NCBI GenBank assembly: GCA_013397845.1
Contig: VZTG01006799.1
Coordinates: 49,611 to 113,610 of the forward strand
Direction of reading: 5' to 3'
From: Melanocharis versteri
Lineage: Eukaryota; Chordata; Aves; Passeriformes; Melanocharitidae
Length of the DNA: 64,000 nt
Under the pieces are notes generated by a model. That model was not told the origin of the DNA, ran no database searches, and was given only the letters and a program-made list of their open reading frames with translations. Every line of letters begins with the position of its first letter. Position 1 is the stretch's first letter. Below, piece by piece: positions 24,401-34,057 of this stretch. The translations under genes were made by a program, and so were the position numbers.

Positions 24401-27359
24401 TCAGGCATAAGTTCATTTCAGGCATTAGTGTAGGATGGGTCAAGCTTTCATAATACAAGGTACATTGATGAATACTGATGCAGACACCAACATTTTGGGG
24501 CAGCTGTTATATATGCTCTCAAGTATACTTCAGCATTCCAAACCTTTTTCTGGGTTATGACTAATCAAAATTTGAAATCTTTCCTTTCAAATCAAAGACA
24601 GCATAGAGGCCAATGTGGAAAATGCAGATGTGCATGTGCAGCAAGCAAACCAGCAGCTGTCAAGAGCAGCGGACTACCAGGTAATGCCAGTTGTGTGAAA
24701 CTCTCCTTCTGCAGTAGTCTTGACTTATGCTTTCTTATGCAGTTCAGATTTTGCCTAGCAAGTTCCTTGAGGCTTGAAGACTTAAAGGTTTATGTTGGAC
24801 TACGATGGTATTTCTAGGTCAATATAAAATAAAAGTCAGTGACTTCTGAAAGCTTTGGGTTTCTTGTGAGGCTGTTTCCAGCCAGACTGTTTCAGAGCCT
24901 TCTGAGATGCTATGAGAGCACCTGGAGTAACACCTTTATTTAAAACAAACAAACAAGCAAAAATCCCAAAACCAACAAAAAAACCTTGCACGAACAGACT
25001 CCTACTTTTATAATTCGAGAAGTTAAAGGTTCCTCTATATGGGAGAGCAAGCCTTTGGAGATCACTGGGGGAGTAGGGAAGATAGGCAGGAAAATCTTCT
25101 GAAGATGTGGCCAGCTAGCACCAATTTTTGCTGTCTAAAATCTTCCCAAAGCTGTATATATCCAGCTTTTGTTATTTGCTATTCTGATGCTGAAACCATA
25201 TTTCAAACTGTCAAACTTTTTTGAAAAGCCTTTTAATACCTTTAAATTCCACTTCTTTATAACATTTTTAGAACTTACTAGAAATAATCTTATTAGTAGT
25301 TAATCTTCCCCTTTAAGTTACAGTTAGTCCTTCGACTTTAAAAAAAAAAATTCTCTTATGTGTGTTAGTAGTAGCTAGGACAGTAAATGAGTGACAGAAT
25401 GTCTGAAAGACTGCCTGCTGATTTCAGAAGTGGGAGAGAGTGCATCCTTGAACTGTATTGTCAGTGGGACTAGTTGGCATATTAAGTACATTTGATGGTC
25501 CCTATTTTGATACTTTAAAAGTTCAGGAAAAAAAATAATAGCAGCCAAAAATTTCAGTGTAAGGTATAAGTTTTCTGGTTGAAATTTAAAATGAAAAGCT
25601 TCATGATTTATTTTGAGGAGGAAAGGATCTTTCAATCTCAAAGGAAGGTTATCAAGACTTGACAAGCTTCTGTTCAGTGGGTCTTGCAGGGGACCAAACA
25701 CTGCAGAGCTGCTCTGTGTTTGGATAAAAGTACTGTGTAGTTTGCTTTGGATTTGAACTTTCCTTTGCTTGAAAACTTATCCCTGTTCCAAGGTGCTGAA
25801 AATTTTCAGCAACTATTATATCTGGCCTGACCCCCTCAAGGAAGTGTTAGAGGCCCAGGTGTGCTGGGAAGGACAAGGCTGTTGATACCCTTACAGCTCC
25901 TGTTTGTGGTTGGATGAGCTCTGCATCTCTCACCTGCCATGTGGAGTGTGTTCACACAGCAGAGCAGTTTGGGCAAAGCCAGGCTGCTTTAGCACGTGTA
26001 GAAATGATGATCAGCTGTATGTGGAAATAAGTTTGCCATGCCTTGCTTAAGTAGTATTACAGGGGAAATGTTTGACTTCAGTGCATTTCTGGTAAGAGGG
26101 GGTCAGCTGGATGCAGAAGGAAGAGATGATTGTGAGTGTAAGGAGAGAATTTACACAGGAGGAAGATACTCCAGCAAACTGATTGAGTTCTAGCAAGTAA
26201 AACAGTGAAATGAAGAAATCTTAGCCTGATGGTGGGAGAAGTGGCAATGAGACAATAAAACTAGAAGAAGAGAATTGTTAAGAAATTTGGTGGTCTGGGT
26301 GGTGCTGGGCAGAGAACTGACAGCTTCGATGAAGAGCTGACACAGATGTTGTTCTTCAGAGAGGAAAATTAAAAAAACCCAAAACATCAAAACCACCCAG
26401 GCAGAAGAACTTTTGCCAAGTACAGCACAGCCTGGCTTTACTTCTGGTGCTGTGGCCTAGAATTCCAAGATCTGAGTGTTGTTAGTCCTTGGCTATCAGC
26501 AAGAGCCTGAGAAACCCATTGGTAACTTTCTTTCATCCTGTGAAGGAAACCTTCAGATTCCATATCCTTCAGATAAAGGGTGACAGACTGCTGCTGGTCT
26601 TGAGTGCTTTGGTATCTCAGGTTACAGACCTGTATGGGAAATGTGAAAGTTCTCAACATGCTCATACTTTGGACTTTATTGTAGTGACATCTGTATAAGT
26701 GGGTCTCTAGTCATGTCTCTTTGGTTTGGGTTTTTCTGTTTGTTTGGTTGGTTTTTTCTTTAAGACCAAGTTGTACCTACGAAACTTGGCAAAAACACTT
26801 TTAAAATAGCTGTGAATGGATACACAGCAGTCTAAAATTGTAGACCTTTGTTCCCTTCTGTATATACACTAATAGTCTTTTTTTTCTAGCAGACCATTTC
26901 TACCTCTGTTGTGCAACTGATTGTCCATTTTCCTCTCTGTGCTGTCACCTGCGCTCATGTTACTTCCCCCAGAGTTCTAATTACATCCACTCATTACATT
27001 ACTGTTTTCTTTCATTAATTTATTATGTGTACCAGAAAATACCACTGAAATCATTCTGTTGAATAATATAGACATAAAGTAATGTAGATAACCCTGCTTT
27101 TTTTTTTTTCCTTGAACATCTTTATATGACTTGTCTATCTTTATATGTACGGACATAATTTAGTTAGATTGCACAAGCAGTAGGACCATAAAAGCATCTG
27201 AATAGTTTTCCGATGTTCTGATGTGGTATAGTTTTCAATCATCTTGGCTTTTTTCTCTGTTGACAGCAAAGATCCCGAAAGAAGATGTGCATACTTATTA
27301 TTATACTTGCTGTTGGAGCATTGCTTGTTGGAATCATCATATGGTTACTTGCAAGATAA
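3327..27359 (+). CDS. STX7: Syntaxin 7, complete nine-exon coding region
   Basis: Joining 3327-3408, 17921-17990, 19537-19627, 21290-21427, 22082-22134, 22800-22890, 23539-23611, 24598-24680 and 27267-27359 gives one open frame of 257 codons plus TAA. All eight introns are GT-AG and codon phases agree at every junction. The product is very close to human syntaxin 7 (261 residues, from memory). Syntaxin 7 is a Qa-SNARE of early and late endosomes and lysosomes that pairs with VTI1B, STX8 and VAMP7/VAMP8. The order is a short N-terminus, a three-helix Habc region (about residues 10-120), a linker, a SNARE motif (about 162-224) with the zero-layer glutamine at Q195, a basic RKK stretch, and a C-terminal membrane anchor (about 235-255). 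There is no signal peptide, as expected for a tail-anchored protein. The start was chosen because it begins the conserved MSYGPGFGDP and has a purine at -3. No frameshift or missing key residue was seen. Confidence 0.96.
7540..7589 (+). repeat. Polypyrimidine tract ending in CAG
   Basis: A nearly pure T/C stretch runs through TTTTTTTCCTTTTTTTC to CCTCCCTCCCTTACAG, ending at 7589. It looks like a strong 3' splice acceptor, but no coding exon follows. It could be a decoy acceptor, part of an untranslated cryptic exon, or a simple repeat. Confidence 0.5.
8581..8603. repeat. Short TAAAA simple repeat
   Basis: Several tandem AATAAA/TAAAA units. They contain AATAAA hexamers inside an intron and so could act as a weak cryptic poly(A) site; otherwise unremarkable. 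Confidence 0.75.
11430..11740 (-). mobile_element. CR1 LINE 3' fragment in STX7 intron
   Basis: Read on the minus strand, this matches the 3' end of avian CR1 elements. The tail-like ATTCAATGATTCTGATT lies at the low-coordinate side. Next comes the conserved 'GATCTCTAGGGTCCCTTCCAA' type segment, then the region corresponding to 'contracting into a few lines' 5' truncation. It is truncated, contains indels, and has no coding capacity. CR1 elements are the dominant LINE of bird genomes. Confidence 0.85.
16077..16090 (+). promoter_or_regulatory. CTCF-like motif in STX7 intron
   Basis: CCTCTAGGTGGCGG fits the CTCF core CCASYAGRKGGC with one mismatch (T for A at the third position). It sits about 250 bp upstream of a small GC-rich patch in an otherwise AT-rich intron. 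The motif match is direct; binding is inference. Confidence 0.4.
16330..16470. other. Small GC-rich, CpG-containing patch in intron
   Basis: About 140 bases with several CpGs and GCAGCTGCAGCTGCC-type E-box sequence (CAGCTG twice) stand out from AT-rich surroundings. It could be an intronic enhancer or minor promoter. No exon was recognised, although a 78-codon frame crosses it by chance. Confidence 0.3.
17921..17990 (+). CDS. STX7: STX7 coding exon 2 (residues 28-51)
   Basis: Encodes SAEIQRILHQLGTPQDSPEL followed by RQQ, in the Ha-Hb region of the Habc bundle. The exon is 70 bp with donor CT|GTGAGT; two bases are carried over to form a leucine codon. It matches human STX7 closely. Confidence 0.95.
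17991..19536 (+). other. STX7: STX7 intron, 1.5 kb
   Basis: AT-rich intron with donor GTGAGT and acceptor TTTTAG. No repeat family or additional exon was recognised. Confidence 0.85.
19537..19627 (+). CDS. STX7: STX7 coding exon 3 (residues 51-81)
   Basis: Encodes the Hb helix region, [20 protein letters not shown] followed by FGSLPATSEQ. The exon is 91 bp, with acceptor TTTTAG and donor CAG|GTATAA. It ends on a codon boundary. Confidence 0.95.
19628..21289 (+). other. STX7: STX7 intron, 1.7 kb
   Basis: AT-rich intron containing an uninterrupted A tract around 20739-20755. No extra exon or full repeat element was recognised. Confidence 0.85.
21290..21427 (+). CDS. STX7: STX7 coding exon 4 (residues 82-127)
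   Basis: Encodes the Hc helix region, beginning RQRKIQKDRLVGEFTTALTN and ending RVRASSRVS. At 138 bp and phase 0 at both ends it is symmetric, so skipping would keep the frame but remove Hc. Acceptor CTATAG, donor TCT|GTAAGT. Confidence 0.95.
21428..22081 (+). other. STX7: STX7 intron, 654 bp
   Basis: Short AT-rich intron ending in ATGTAG. Nothing else was recognised in it. Confidence 0.85.
22082..22134 (+). CDS. STX7: STX7 coding exon 5 (linker, residues 128-145)
   Basis: This 53-bp exon encodes GGAPEDNFKEGTLVSWD plus two bases of a serine codon, in the flexible linker between Habc and the SNARE motif. It is the least conserved part compared with human (GSFPEDSSKERNLVSWES from memory), but the LVSW core and the splice sites are intact. 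Confidence 0.92.
22135..22799 (+). other. STX7: STX7 intron, 665 bp
   Basis: Bounded by GTAGGT and CTGATAG, with a T/G-rich tract before the acceptor. No other feature was recognised. Confidence 0.85.
22800..22890 (+). CDS. STX7: STX7 coding exon 6 (residues 145-175)
   Basis: Encodes the acidic VQDEEITEDDLRLIEERESS segment and IRQLE, the entry into the SNARE coiled coil. The exon is 91 bp with donor GAA|GTAAGT. Confidence 0.95.
22891..23538 (+). other. STX7: STX7 intron, 648 bp
   Basis: AT-rich intron with a T-rich tract before the acceptor TTTTTTTGCAG. No other feature was recognised. Confidence 0.85.
23539..23611 (+). CDS. STX7: STX7 coding exon 7 (SNARE core, residues 176-200)
   Basis: Encodes [20 protein letters not shown] followed by GDVI. 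This is the centre of the SNARE motif, including Q195, which occupies the zero ionic layer of the four-helix SNARE bundle. The exon is 73 bp with donor AG|GTAAGT. Confidence 0.96.
23612..24597 (+). other. STX7: STX7 intron, 986 bp
   Basis: AT-rich intron. It contains a perfect 11-bp inverted repeat with an 8-base loop at 24391-24420. The acceptor is ATCAAAG, weaker than the others but required by frame and homology. Confidence 0.85.
24391..24420. repeat. Perfect inverted repeat, 11-bp arms
   Basis: TGAAATGAACT (24391-24401) and its exact reverse complement (24410-24420) flank an 8-base spacer. It lies inside an STX7 intron about 180 bp before exon 8. It could fold as a hairpin in the pre-mRNA; no function is claimed. 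Confidence 0.7.
24598..24680 (+). CDS. STX7: STX7 coding exon 8 (residues 200-227)
   Basis: Encodes the C-terminal half of the SNARE motif, DSIEANVENADVHVQQANQQ followed by LSRAADYQ. The exon is 83 bp, with donor CAG|GTAATG, and ends on a codon boundary. Confidence 0.96.
24681..27266 (+). other. STX7: STX7 intron, 2.6 kb
   Basis: The last intron, AT-rich, with an A-rich tract near 24943-24985 and several homopolymer runs. No repeat family or extra exon could be supported. The acceptor is TGTTGACAG. Confidence 0.85.
27267..27359 (+). CDS. STX7: STX7 last coding exon (membrane anchor)
   Basis: Encodes residues 228-257. A basic juxtamembrane stretch QRSRKK is followed by about 21 hydrophobic residues beginning MCILIIILAVG and ending IIIWLLAR, then TAA at 27357-27359. 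The anchor differs in sequence from human but keeps its length and hydrophobicity. The C-terminus is only one or two residues beyond the membrane segment, typical of tail-anchored syntaxins. Confidence 0.95.
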   Translation, partial: QRSRKKMCILIIILAVGALLVGIIIWLLAR

Positions 27360-27845
27360 GTCTCTGGAGAAAGCTTTGTAATTTGTATTTAAATTAGGAA
27401 AGGAAATTCATAGTCATGGTTTGCTCATTGTGAAGCTGAGTAAAATAGTGGTTCTGTACTTCATCACCTTACTTTTTTTTAATAAGACTTTTTGTTTTAA
27501 CCTGAGAAATAATGTTCTCAGTACTGCCATCAGTATAACTGCCTGCTCTCTCAGATGTGGGTGCTGTCTTACCAGAAAAAAACAGTCAAGGTCATAAACT
27601 GTTCCATTAACTTAAATATAAAACATCTTAAGGTTTAGGAGGCTAATCAAAGTAATGATAATTTGTGTTGACAGGGTGGGATATCTTTTGGGATATTGCT
27701 AAATGTTGCTGCCAAAACAAACCCCTGAATTGTTGCTTGAGGCAATGAATTCACATCTCAGAATTTATTTTTAAGTTAGAAATGTGTTTCTTCTCTCTTT
27801 CCCTTCCATCACATTCACCTACCCATTTGATATGGGTGGTTCAAA

Positions 27846-27851
27846 AATAAA
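27846..27851 (+). promoter_or_regulatory. Proximal AATAAA polyadenylation signal of STX7
   Basis: A canonical hexamer about 490 bases after the stop codon, followed by TG-rich sequence (GTTGCTGAAGTTGATGTGAT). Use here would give a short 3' UTR. Confidence 0.5.
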
Positions 27852-28661
27852 ACATAGGTTGCTGAAGTTGATGTGATCTCTCTTTTATACTTGAAGCCTG
27901 TGAATTAAGCCTTCAGTTTGCTTGAAATCTTTTAGATGCTCCCTTTATCTCTATATCTGGCATCAAGTATGGTTATGTCTGGAAGCCTCCTGCAAAGGTA
28001 GGTAGGGTGAATGGTGTAATTATGTGGATTTTTTGTTCCAGTCCTTGCATTAAGAAATACTGTGTTTTATTGCACACATCTGGTATCTTTGCATCTGAAG
28101 TGTGCATGACTGGGTTTGGTTAGATGAAAATATGCTCTAGTCTGTGACTTCATAGACTTACTGGGAAGAATAGAAATTCCCAACTTCCTAGCTGCACTTG
28201 AATGTCACTGTTCTGAAACTGCTGTGATTTAGTTTCTATGAACAGGTCCAAAGTTGTATGTGATGTCGTTCACACAGCTTAAGAAAAGAAGATTACAAGT
28301 TCAATTCCAAGTTCAACACTGGTGTTTGAAATTAAGTTAAAATCAGTTGAACTGACTGAAAGCATTTAAGAAGTTTGATGCTTATAGCCTTTAAAATGAC
28401 CTTTTTTCCTTTTGTGCCATTTTGTACTAATATATTAAAAATGTAAAAACACTTTTTTGCCAATTAATCTATTTGCCTTTTTACTTAATCTTGATGAACT
28501 AATCTGAAAAGTGTACAGATGAAAAAGTCACTTATTCTGTATTTTATAAAGTTCTTCCACACCAGACTGATAGAGAATGCACTGTGTACATGGTGAGCTA
28601 TGAAATATTATTTGGGAACAATCTAACTGTAAGCATAAATGAATTGTAACCATGCAACCAA

Positions 28662-28667
28662 AATAAA
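28662..28667 (+). promoter_or_regulatory. Distal AATAAA polyadenylation signal of STX7
   Basis: A canonical hexamer followed 20-50 bases later by TAGTAGTTG and a run of eight Ts, a good U/GU-rich downstream element. It is the stronger of the two candidate signals and would give a 3' UTR of about 1.3 kb. Confidence 0.6.
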
Positions 28668-28690
28668 GGTCTTTTAAAGAGTACACTTTT

Positions 28691-31574
28691 CTAGTAGTTG
28701 CTTTTTTTTCAGAATCCATCTTTAAAAGCATGGCTGTCGTCTTTGCCTTTAGGTGAATGATGGAAACTTCTCTCAACAACTCCAGAGAATTTTAGCTCAG
28801 CTGGTCAGGCGGCCCAGGGGAACCTCTCTTCCTGTACTGTACTTCACATGGTTAATGAAAATGCTCCTGGATCTTGCATTCCCAGCTAGTGATGCTAGTG
28901 CCCTGAGATTTTTGTTTTCAGATACACTAGTCTAAACTAGAACATCAGTCAGCATTTTGGCTGGGTAGCTTTCTTACCAGTTAACTGTCTAAAACTGACT
29001 TCGGAAATTTCCTGACTAGTGTTTAACAAACTCTGCACTACTGCGAACAGGCACAGAGGGATGACCTGATCCTATTTGTCCAGGAGAATTTTTCCCTGTT
29101 GTAATACCTCATTCCTGCCTCTGTCAATGACTGATTCCACTGACATGCTGAGGAATGAAAAGAGCTCTTTGGCAGCAGAATTTCAGCTCTGACTCCTGAC
29201 AGATCAAAAATTCTGTCTATGCTTAATACTTGTTACATTGCATTTGTCTTCTTCTTTGGTTTTCTACTAGGAGGATTCTCCACTAAAATGCTTACCATCT
29301 TGAAGAATATTGTTCTTGGGAAGAGATAGTATATTTACTGATTGTTTACCTTATAAAGGGATGAATACTCTCTTTACTGAGTTTGTCCAGTAGTGACTGC
29401 AAGGTGGGATAGCCAGTACATAAAAGCTTCCCTTACAAAGAGCTGGTGAGAATCAGGCTGGGACAACATCACCAAATGACTTGGAAATTCTGTGAGTTGC
29501 ACAGCATTGCATTTCCCAAACCCCTGCTGCAACCTGCAGCCTCTGCTCTTCTGTGTCTCGTTTGTGTGCATGTCTTTATTTCCCACATGGAATTGTCTCT
29601 TTATTTTCAGAGTCGATGTGCCTGTTCAGCTGCTCTCTGGTCTTAGTGGTTGGGGCACTCTAAAGGGAGAAGAGTGCCGCTGGGAGTCCCCATGGGTGCC
29701 TTGCTTGCTTTCATTTGTGATTTATTCAAATAAAATCCTGCTTGTGATGTGGGGGTGCCTCCCCCATAGGCTCTTAGACGAAAGAATTCTTCCTTGAATC
29801 CCAGTGGAGGTGGGATACTGGAGCCCTTACCTCTGGACGAGACGAAGGGCCAGCTCTCAGAAGTCACAGGGGTGGGTCTGGCAGGCGTGGTGGCTGCTGC
29901 TGCTGCTGCCCCATGTGTGAGGCAGGGGCTGGTGGGGAGGGCAGTGCTGCAGTGTTTACACACAAGCTCCTGTACCTCTTGGAGAGACCAGCCTGCAAGG
30001 CCCTAATTGCACATTAAGGATCTTGGTGCTGTTAATTTTCAAACTCGATTAGGCAGAAACAAAGTGCTGGGAGGCGTTATATTTAGTGTCCATGTTGGGG
30101 GGCATAAATACTCCTTTCTAAGCTGTTCTTAATGGAGCTTCTCTCTATCATTTCCCTCCCCTATGTGCATACACTCCTAAATGTATGAAATGCAACTTCC
30201 AGGTATTTAAAGGAAGCTTTGATATTTATTAAGAACCCAATAAAACATCTGAGTGTAACATGTAGGAGTCGATGTTTTTGGAACAAAGATTTTGGCTGTT
30301 CTAAATTATCCATCAATATCTGTCAGATTAGCAAGGCCAAAAAATGCAATCAAAGCACCCTTCATTTTACTGAGGGAACCTGCTAAGAACAGCTCCTTTG
30401 TAGTTTTCTTAAACACACACCAGGGGTGCTTTTCTGTTCTTTCTTACTTTTTCAAAGAGCTGAAAATCACAGCGACACACAGCTTTTTAAAGGTTTTTCT
30501 TTTTTTCCCCCTGCACCTCCCCCCTTGGAAATTGTTCGATAATCAGTAGGGTATGCAGTATCACCAACCTAGCTTTGTACCTAGGGGCCTTCTTAAGTCA
30601 CCCACGCGCACACTGTGTGTGCATCATCAGCAAATACGTGTGATGTCAGAGGTGTGGGCTAGATTTTGGATATTAATAGTTTGAAACCATGAAAAAAAGA
30701 TGGAGTAAGGGGTCTAAAGGTGGGGGTAGGGAGAGAATGACATAATGTGTTAGTGAGGTTGAACCAATACCCTTGTAGCTGATCACTGGCTTAGGATGCT
30801 TCAAGGAATGTGTTGTTGGGTATCGCATTTGAAAGAGATGACTTGCATTGTTTCGTTTAGTTCTGATTGAACCTCGTTGATAATTTCAAGAGCATCAATG
30901 AGAGAGGAAAGTGCAGAGATCTCCTTGCTGCTGGATATCAACAGTTGATGGGCTTTCTGGTTCTTATGGTACCTGCAGTGCAAAGTGGTGCTTAAGTGGG
31001 TACCGTGCAGCTTTCCCTTTCAGTTTGCAATTAAGTCCAGAGCTCTTACCCAGAGCTGTCGTGGAGTGAGGACTAATTGTCCTCTGATGAGGTGCCCACC
31101 TGCAGAGGCATTCTAGATGCTATTGCAGTATAAGGGTTGCAAGAATAAATATCTGAAAGTAATCAGTTTCCAGGCATCTTTGTCCTTGTAGGGGTCTCTG
31201 ACGGTGCCCCTGATGCTACAGAGACTGCTGTAGCTTAAGAATGCAGATAACAAAGCATTTACTTAGTTTTGTGTATCTGATACATTTTACCCTTCTGTGA
31301 TAAAGGGAGTCTTGTGTTTGCATAATACTAGAGAACTCCACAAACCCAGGAATAACCAGAAAAGGTAGCAAAATCTTCATTTTTAAAAGGCAGAGAGCAA
31401 CAGATGATGTTGTAACTTGCTACTTAACACAACTCATTCTCGACTTTTCCCATTGGCTGTATTGAATGTCTAGTCTTGAACACAGATGCAGTGATTTGGT
31501 TTGCTCCTATCACAAGTATCACTATTTCGAATATCAGGAAGGTACTCAGGGTAAGGGAATGCACCACACTTGTA
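28691..31574. other. Intergenic spacer, nothing supported
   Basis: Downstream of STX7. There is a GC-richer stretch around 29,640-30,000 with a short GCT repeat (about 29892-29908). A minus-strand frame at 30801-30983 is protein-like by eye but has no recognised match. No repeat family or gene can be supported. Confidence 0.6.
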
Positions 31575-32034
31575 GGTATAGTGCAGGTACAGAGGAGGGC
31601 CATAAAATGATCAGAGGGCTGGAGCACCTCTTTTCTGAGGTCTGAGAGAGTTGAGTTTGTTCAGCCTGAAGAAGAGAAGATTCCAGGGAGACTTTATTGT
31701 GGCTTTCCTGTGCATGAAGAAGTCCTCCAAGAGACCTGGAGAGAGACTTTTTACAAGGGTGTGTAGTGATAGGACAAGGAGGAACGGTTTTAAACTGAGA
31801 GTGGGTAGGATTAGATTAGATATAAGGAAGAAATTATTTACAATAAGGGTGGTGAAATGCTGGCATAGGTTGCACAGAAAGGTGATGGATGACCCAGCCC
31901 TGGAAACATTCAACACCAGGCTGAACTGGGCTCTGAGTAACCTGATCTAGTTGAAGATGTCATCGCACATTTCAGGAGGGCTGGACTAGGTAACTTTTAA
32001 AGGGTCCTTCCAATCCAAACTATTCTATGATTCT
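31575..32034 (+). mobile_element. CR1 LINE, 5'-truncated, plus strand
   Basis: About 460 bp matching the end of CR1 ORF2 and its 3' UTR, finishing with CTATTCTATGATTCTGTA. The frame 31651-31950 stays open for 99 codons and encodes a reverse-transcriptase C-terminal tail, including FTRVCSDRTRRNGFKLRVG and a LETFNTRLNWALSNLI-type ending. The rest of ORF2 is missing, so the copy is dead. The insertion point is unremarkable intergenic DNA. Confidence 0.9.
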
Positions 32035-33254
32035 GTATTTGCAAGAATATTCTAAAGAAGAAATATTCAGTATAAATTTCTGCTCTTATCATGATATCTC
32101 TGTACATGGACGCTTCTTTGCTGCTGTTGAGAAAATATATTTTTCTGATTTAAGACAGAAATAACCTAGATTAAAATGCTTGTTAGCAGAAGAAAATCCA
32201 TTTGAAGCTTTTTCTTTTTATTACTGTCACATTTTAAAATGTCTTGCATATTAAAAAAAGTAAAAGGGGAAAAGTAAAATTAAACACAAAAGAAGTTGGA
32301 AGTCACTAGCAGCACTGTTCACCCCTCCTTCCCACTTCAAGATTCATCCTGGACTGAGTTGTAATTGTGTTTTTCCTTTATTTAATGTTTATGCAGAAAA
32401 CGTTTGGTCTTAGGCAGCACAGATTGAAGTCTGAAGAGGTAATAAGGGTGGGAAGGAGTAGGCACCCTGCGTAATCCAGGCAGTATAAATGATAACCGAC
32501 CTTCCTACCTTTACTCATAAAAGCTGCTGGTGCTCACTGTAGCTGCCAAGTTTGCATCTTAGAAAGAAGGACTCCAAGACCCACAGGGAATTCCTCAGAA
32601 ACAGCTTCAGCTGCTCCCAAGTCCTGTGGGCTGGATGGACCTTTATCTAAAGGAGGTAAGCAGGGGCAAGGAGAGGATCTTTTCTCCTCTGAAGGAGAAC
32701 ATCAGCCAGCAACTTGTGGAGAGGGAGATAAGTATACTCCCTGCCATCTGCACCATGTTTGCTTCCTGCCCACCCACTCCCACTCCCCTCTCATAGACTC
32801 AGATGTTCTCAATGCAGAGGACACTGAAACCCCAAAATTGGGTCCACAGAGCCCAGCATAAAAGAAGAATTAGACCTTCGTATCTTGTCTTCAAGAGATT
32901 CTCTGCCACAGTATTACTGAAATAGGGAGATGCCCCATTGTCTAATATGCTGTTTTCCAGCAGCTTTTCTTCAACTAGATAAAGAATAAATATAATCTTG
33001 GAGACTAGCCACTGTGTTGTCAGGGAGAATTAGGCTGAAGAAGTCTGGGGGACTAGAAATGCTTATTAAAAAGTAGATGTATACTGTCCTTGTTAGGTGA
33101 CAAAAACAAGTGGGGGCTTTCTTATCCTGTATCGGCCATAGTTTTGATGTCTTCAGCAAATCATTATTTAAAATAATAAGAGAACTTTAAATAGAGAAGC
33201 AACGTAGACCATTTGTCTCTGATTTGTATTGTTTCTTTTAGTTTACAAACTAGG
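32035..33254. other. Intergenic spacer, nothing supported
   Basis: AT-rich with no coding exon, RNA gene or clear repeat recognised. A degraded transposon cannot be excluded. Confidence 0.55.
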
Positions 33255-34057
33255 CTGTAAATTCCCAAGCAGGGACTGCAAGGCTTGAAGCTCTAGGGGA
33301 AGGGGAGCTGTCTGCAGCTGCGAGCCACTATCCTTCATCTACTGTAACCCCACAGCAGAATCCCTGGAAAAGGACAATCTGGCGCCTGAGTGGCCACACA
33401 AAAGCACAGGGCATCACTAATTTTCAATTACCTCAGGTCCAAGGAGAAGTAAACAAGGCTAGGGGAGAAGAACGTATCCACAAGGAAAGTCAATTCAGCA
33501 GCTGTCCTGAAAATCAGCTCTGTCTGGTTGCGGTGGGGGAAGGCCATAGCCCACAGACTCATTTGCTAAGGCCAGGTGTACACACTCTCCCCACAGCTGA
33601 GGGGGAGGAGGTGAGCTTTGGGGTGTTTGGAGAGTTTTGGCCCAGTTGTAAAGGTGGCAACTGTCATGTCTTGGAAGGGGTCATAAACCATCAAAGATGC
33701 CCGGACTCATTCCTGAGGCCTTCCACCAGAAGTCTACTCCCTGCAGGAGAGGTGCTTGGGCATTCCGGCATATACCTGAACATATAATAATCCATTGAAC
33801 TCCATACGTCCTGGGACCCCCACCGCTGGGACCAGGGTGAAGAGGAGCAACAGAATGCCACTGGACCGTGGGGGTGGTGACTGTTTTCTTACTTAATCTG
33901 TTTCTCACCCTCTCCTCTCTTCTATTTCTCTGTCTCTCTCTACCTGGCATTTACTGTTAAATATAATCTGTACTATTGACTTTGGCACATGGTCTCACCT
34001 GCGCTTTAATTCAGGCAGAGGCATCTCTCTAATAAGCATAATAATCAGATCTTAACA
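33255..34057 (+). mobile_element. Probable ERVL-type solo LTR (boundaries approximate)
   Basis: The segment begins TGTAAATTCCC and ends CTTAACA, a TG...CA pair. The bases right after the 3' end, TGGTGTC, resemble the leucine-tRNA primer-binding site of ERVL-type retroviruses. Inside is a CT-rich stretch (TCTCTGTCTCTCTCTACC) near a degenerate poly(A) region, as in LTR R/U5 segments. No gag, pol or env frame follows and no matching second LTR was found, so this is a solo or broken remnant. No target-site duplication could be confirmed, so the 5' edge is uncertain. Confidence 0.4.

Larger units (their letters stand above)
27360..28690 (+). other. STX7: STX7 3' UTR
   Basis: This is an AT-rich stretch directly after the stop codon with no intron signals. 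It carries two canonical AATAAA hexamers, at 27846 and 28662. The end is placed shortly after the distal one, where a T-rich downstream element follows. Poly(A) usage is inferred. Confidence 0.65.
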
